From: Pithys albifrons albifrons
Lineage: Eukaryota; Chordata; Aves; Passeriformes; Thamnophilidae
Direction: 5' to 3'
NCBI RefSeq assembly: GCF_047495875.1
Contig: NC_092497.1
Span: forward strand, 4,721,437-4,785,436
DNA length: 64,000 nucleotides
The notes beneath the pieces were generated by a model. The model was given only the letters and a program-made list of their open reading frames with translations. It made no database searches and was not told the DNA's origin. Position numbers and translations under genes: made by a program. The first letter of the stretch is position 1. Each line of letters begins with the position of its first letter. Positions 59,870-64,000 of the stretch are shown here, one piece after another.

Positions 59870-60946
59870 ATGCCTCCCAAAAGAATGAAAGCTGTTGCTC
59901 CTTTTACCAGTAGAGGGGTGTCGATACAGACAGAACCCTCTAAAAATGATGCAGCCACTCAGGCCTCTGGCTCCATAGACTGTTTGAGCCTGGACCTACT
60001 ACCAGAGGACAGTGTGAGAAACACCTGCATACGATGTGAGCAGGTGAACGATTTGCTGTGTCTGGTGGCAGACCTAAAGGAAGAGGTGGAAAGGCTCAGA
60101 AACATAATTGAGAGTGAAAGGGAATTTGACTGGTGGAGTCAATTTCGACTCCTAAGGAAACCTAGCAGGAGGTGGTGAAGCCCAGCCCCTCCTGCCATCA
60201 GGCAGACAGAACAGACCATGTGGATGGGTATGGATGGAAACAGGTGCCTGATCGTAGAGGCAAAAACACCCCCTCTCAACCCCTTTCACCTGCCAGGGTG
60301 CCCTTAAAAAAACAGGTATATGGCCCTGGACTCAGAAAGTCTGATGGAGGACAGTCAGGAGGAAGATCTATCTACAAGGTCTTCTGGTTACCCCCAGTCT
60401 ACCAGATGGGTTACAACTACAGATACAAGGAAAAAGAGAAGGGTTGTTGTAATCGGTGACTCCCTTTTGAGGGGAACTGAGGGCCCTCTATGTCGGCCAG
60501 ACCCATCCCACAGGGAAGTTTGCTGCCTTCCTGGGGCCAGGGTGAGGGATATTACCAAAAGACTTCCTAAGCTTATCCAACCCTCAGACTATTACCCACT
60601 GTTGGTTGTCCAGGTTGGAAGTGATGACATTAATAAAAGGAGTACCAGGGTAATTAAAAAAGATTTCAAGGCACTGACCCGATCTCTTCATGGGACAGGA
60701 GCACAGGGAGTAATTGCCTCAGTTCCTGTGCTAGCTGGGATGAATGAGGAGAGGTTTAGGAAAGCCCAGCTTACCAATAGGTGGCTTAGGTGATGGTGAT
60801 ATCGTCAAAATTTTGGGTTTTTTGATCATGGGGCTAACTCCGTGTTGCCCAGTCTCGTCAAAGCAGATGGGCTTCATCTATCTAGGAAGGGCAAAAGAAC
60901 TGTAGCCCATACGTTGGCAGGGTTCGTTAGGAGGGCTATAAACTAG
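59870..60946 (+). pseudogene. CR1 ORF1 pseudogene: cysteine motif, coiled coil, SGNH esterase domain
   Basis: CR1 ORF1 proteins bind element RNA and carry a lipase/esterase-like domain. ATG at 59,870. A CIRCEQ cysteine pair, then a leucine-rich heptad stretch (VADLKEEVERLRNI), lies at about residues 54-83, a likely coiled coil. After two frame disturbances (near 60,140-60,180 and 60,305-60,320) the frame resumes with GDSL (60,455-60,466), the nucleophile block of SGNH hydrolases, then LVVQVGSDDI, and finally DGLH (60,866-60,877), the Asp/His block. TGA codons at 60,176, 60,791 and 60,797 and TAG at 60,944 interrupt or end it. Catalytic-type residues survive although the frame does not. Confidence 0.88.
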
Positions 60947-61017
60947 GTTTGAAGGGGGAAGGGACGGCAGCTGGGCTCTCCAGAGATAAGCCTAAGGGCA
61001 TAGAGCCCGAGTTGAGA

Positions 61018-63804
61018 ATGAAGTCAGTGGCCCAGCTGAAGTGCATGTACACCAATGCACGCAGTATGGGAAACAAACAAGAGGAGCTGGAAGCCATAGT
61101 GCAGCAGGAAAACTATGACATAGTTGCTGAAACAGAAACGAGGTGGGATGAATCACATGACTGGAGTGCTGCTATGGGGGACTACAAGCTCTTCAGAAAG
61201 GACAGGCAGGGAAGGAGGGGTGGAGGGGTGGCTTTATATGTTAGAGAGTCTCTTGACTCTGTTGAAATTGAGGTCAGCAGTGACAAGGTTGAGTGCCTGT
61301 GAGCCAGAATCAGGGGGAAGGCCAACGAGGCTGACACCGTTGTGGGTGTCTGTTACAGACCGCCCAACCAGGATGATGAAGGAGATGAATTGTTCTACAA
61401 GCAGCTGGCAGATGTCACAAAATCTCTGGCCCTTGTTCTTGTGGGTGACTTTAACCTGCCAGATATCTGCTGGGAGCTTCATACTGCAGAGAAGAGGCAG
61501 TCAAGGAGGTTCCTGGAGTGTATAGAGAACAATTTCCTTCATCAACTGGTCAATGAGCCTACCAGGCGTAAGGCCCCACTAGACCTACTGTTTACAAACA
61601 GAGAGGGGCTGGTGGATGATGTAGTGTTTGGAGGCCACCTGGGGCATAGTGACCATGGAAATAATAGAATTTTCAGTCCTCAGGGATGCAAGGAGAGCCA
61701 CCATTAAAACCTCTATGCTGGACTTCCAGAGGACAGATTTTGGCCTATTCAAAAAACTGATTCAGAGCATACCCTGGGAAACAACCCTTAAAGGCAAGGG
61801 GATCCAGGAGGATTGGACATGTTTTAAGAAGGAAATTTTGAGTGCACAGCAACAGGCTATACCAGTGTGCCGAAAGGCCAGCCGGAGGGGAAGACGGCCG
61901 GCTTGGTTAAATAGAGAGATTCTGAAAGAAATCAGGGATAAAAAGAAAGTTTACAGACTGTGGAAAAAAGGCTGGCTACTTATGAAGAATTTACAGAAAG
62001 AGCTAGGTCATGCAGAAAAAAAATCAGGGAAAGAAAAGTGCAATTTGAAGTTCATTTGGCCAATTCAGTTAGGGATAACAAAAAGTCCTTTTATAAATAC
62101 ATTAATAATAAAAGGAGGGGCAAGGAAAACCTCCATTCCCTGTTGGACTTGTGGGGAAATATAGTTAAGGAAGATGAGGAGAAGGCTGAAGTACTTAACA
62201 CCTACTTTGCCTCAGTGTTTACCAGTAAGAAAGGTGGGCCTCAAGACAACTGGTCCTTGGAGCTGGTAGACAGGGAGAGGGACCTGAATAGCCCTCCTGT
62301 ATTCCAGGAGGATATAGTTACTGACTTACTGAGCCAGCTGGATCCTCACAAGTCTATGAGACCAGACGGGATCCATCCCAGGGTGATGAGGGAGCTGGCA
62401 GAAGAGCTTGCCAAGCTGCTCTCCATCATCTTCCAACAGTCCTGGCTCTCTGGGGAGGTCCCAGATGATTGGAGGTTGGCGAATGTCACCCCAATCCACA
62501 CAAAGGGCTACAAGCAGGACCCTGGCAACTACAGGCCTGTCAGCCTTACCTCCATGCCTGGCAGGGTTATGGAGCAGATCATCCTGAGTGCAATCACACA
62601 GCACCTTCAGGGTGGGCGAGGGATTAGACCCAGCCACCATGGGTTTAGGAGGGGCAGGTCCTGTCTGACCAACCTGATCTCTTTTTACGATCAAGTGACC
62701 CACCTGGTGGATGAGGGGAAGGCTGTGGATGTGGTCTATCTGGACCTCAGCAAGGCCTTTGACACTGTCTCCCATAATATACTCCTGGAAAAGCTGGTAG
62801 CCCATGGCTTGGACAAGTGTACCCTCTCCTGGATTAGGAGCTGGCTGAAGGGCTGGGCCCAGAGAGTGCTGGTGAACGGAGCTGCATCCAGCTGGTGGCC
62901 GGTCACTAGTGGTGTTCCCCAGGGGTCTGTGTTGGGCCCAGTCCTGTTTAACATCTTTATTGATGATTTAGATGAGGGGATTGAGTCCATCATCAGCAAA
63001 TTTGTTGATGACACCAAGTTGGGATGGAGTGTCGACCTGCTGGAAGGCAGGAGGGCTCTGCAGAGGGATCTGGATAGACTTGAGAGATGGGCTGATTCCA
63101 ATGGGATGAACTTCAATAAGGCCAAGTGCCGGGTCCTGCACTTTGGCCACAACAACCCCCTGCAGCGTTACAGGCTGGGCACAGAATGGCTATAGAGCAG
63201 CCAGGCAGAAAGGGGCCTTGGGGTACTAACTGACAGGAAGCTCAACAGGAGTCAACAGTGTGCCCAGGTGGCCAAGAAGGCCAATGGGATCCTGTCCTGT
63301 ATCAAAAATAGCGTGGCCAGCAGGACCAGGGAAGTGATCCTTCCCCTGGACTCTGTGTTGGTGAGGCCACACCTTGAGTACTGTGTTCAGTTCTGGGCCC
63401 CTCAGTTCAGAAAGGATATTGAGGTGCTGGAGCTAGTCCAGAGAAAAGCAACAAGGCTGGTGAAGGGACTGGAGCACAAGCCCTATGGGGAGAGGCTGAG
63501 GGAGCTGGGGTTGTTTAGCCTGGAGAAGAGGAGGCTCAGAGGTGACCTCAGCACTGTCTAGAACTCCCTGAAGGGAAGTTCCAGCCAGGTGGGGGTTGGT
63601 CTCTACCCCCAGGCACTCAGCAACAGGACAAGGGGGCACAGGCTTAAGCTCTGCCAGGGGAAATTTAAGTTGAATATCAGAAAAAAATTCTTTCCAGAGA
63701 GAGTAATCAGGCATTGGAATGGCCTGCCCAGAGAGGTGGTGGATTCACCATCCCTAGAGATTTTTAAACGCAGATTGATCGTGGTGCTGAATGCCATGAT
63801 CTAG
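61018..63804 (+). pseudogene. CR1 ORF2 pseudogene: APE endonuclease plus reverse transcriptase
   Basis: ORF2 of CR1 nicks target DNA and copies element RNA by target-primed reverse transcription. The first in-frame ATG is 61,018; an open frame runs upstream to 60,949 but without an ATG. Endonuclease blocks: YTNARSM, the catalytic Glu in ETETRWD (usually TETWWD), GDFNLPDICW, and HSDH near 61,655. Reverse transcriptase: [25 protein letters not shown] (motif A, 62,737), [10 protein letters not shown] (motif B), FVDD at 63,001-63,012 (motif C; FADD is usual), then the C-terminal LEYCVQFW region. Lesions: TGA at 61,300, a +1 shift near 61,660, a frameshift at an A run near 61,960, TAG at 63,193 and 63,559. 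The final stop is TAG at 63,802. Confidence 0.92.
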
Positions 63805-63870
63805 TAAATGGACTACAGTTGGACCAAGGGTTGGACTTGATGATCTCAGAGGTCTTTTCCAACCCAATCT

Positions 63871-63891
63871 ATTCTATGATTCTATGATTCT
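63871..63891 (+). repeat. CR1 3' octamer tail
   Basis: Two ATTCTATG units followed by ATTCT. CR1 elements end in such short octamer repeats in place of poly(A), and the repeat is thought to help prime reverse transcription. Confidence 0.92.
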
Positions 63892-64000
63892 ACTGTGATC
63901 CTGATGGAGATTTTGCTTGTAATGACAGTCCAAGGGCAGAGGCAGACTATTGATCTGTTTAATATCTTTCTACTTTCCTTCTCAGATAAAGGGATTCAGG
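63892..64000. other. Right flank, nothing recognised
   Basis: Too short to judge. Confidence 0.5.

Larger units (their letters stand above)
59565..63891 (+). mobile_element. Nearly full-length CR1 LINE
   Basis: A 4.3-kb element, close to the ~4.5 kb of a complete avian CR1. It has a GC-rich 5' UTR (from about 59,565), ORF1 (59,870-60,946), ORF2 (about 61,018-63,804), a short 3' UTR and an octamer tail (ATTCTATG twice plus ATTCT, 63,871-63,891). The 5' boundary is inferred from the change to GC-rich, CR1-like sequence around GACTCAGAGGGGAGTTGG. It is the only copy in the window with ORF1 and the endonuclease. Lesions are few for a fossil: ORF1 has two compensating indels and several stops, ORF2 has three in-frame stops and two frameshifts. 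It is therefore dead but comparatively young. Confidence 0.92.

Noticed and set aside
62326..62805. 159-codon minus-strand ORF (and 139 codons at 62,736-63,155)
   Set aside because: Antisense shadows of CR1 ORF2, which is clearly coded on the plus strand.
1..64000. CRISPR arrays, bacterial operons, riboswitches
   Set aside because: The sequence is vertebrate nuclear DNA with LINE, SINE and LTR content; no spaced-repeat array or bacterial gene organisation is present.

Overview
The window looks like non-coding, AT-rich nuclear DNA from a bird. The main evidence is many CR1-type LINE fragments with the avian 3' end, including tails of repeated ATTCTATG/ATTCTGTG-like octamers. Two solo LTRs resemble avian endogenous retroviruses: one starts on the minus strand with TGTCCTGGTTTC, the other with TGTCCTAG. 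I found no host protein-coding gene, no functional tRNA or rRNA gene, and no CRISPR array. Essentially all coding-like signal comes from decayed retroelements. Family names are from memory of these repeats, not from a search.

Layout: 1-607 is the 3' end of a CR1 running in from the left edge. 0.6-8.5 kb is AT-rich DNA with two minus-strand CR1 ends (2.2 and 6.4 kb) and a minus-strand LTR (4.4-5.0 kb). 8,461-9,514 is an internally deleted RTE-clade LINE bounded by a perfect 10-bp target-site duplication. 9.5-18.2 kb is a repeat-poor stretch. 18.2-27.8 kb carries minus-strand CR1s, a plus-strand CR1, a short RTE-tailed SINE (21.5 kb) and a 1.5-kb minus-strand CR1 (26.2-27.8 kb). 27.8-34.5 kb is nearly empty. 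34.5-37.2 kb has two tandem CR1 ends, a 470-bp TTCCC polypyrimidine array and a 710-bp solo LTR. 38.8-50.9 kb is a patchwork of CR1 pieces, an RTE reverse-transcriptase remnant (41.9-42.9 kb) and a CR1 interrupted by an LTR fragment. 52.0-52.8 kb has an AACC microsatellite and a composite SINE. 52.8-59.5 kb is mostly unique. 59,565-63,891 is a nearly full-length CR1 with recognisable ORF1 (coiled coil plus SGNH esterase) and ORF2 (endonuclease plus reverse transcriptase), both broken.

The most interesting system is the RTE family and its parasites. The autonomous-type remnant (41.9 kb) supplies the reverse-transcriptase C-terminus with a terminal CCHC zinc finger. The 8.5-kb copy keeps the 5' UTR, the first ~43 codons, the last ~92 codons and the 3' tail. 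The SINE at 52.4-52.8 kb joins a tRNA-Gln-like head, a truncated 5S-rRNA-like segment, ~150 bp of the RTE 5' UTR and the last ~30 bp of the RTE. The 5'-truncated copy at 21.5 kb has the same RTE-5'/RTE-3' fusion, which suggests a multicopy family and not a one-off rearrangement. RTEs with patchy distribution in birds (AviRTE) have been linked to horizontal transfer, so this family could be lineage-diagnostic.
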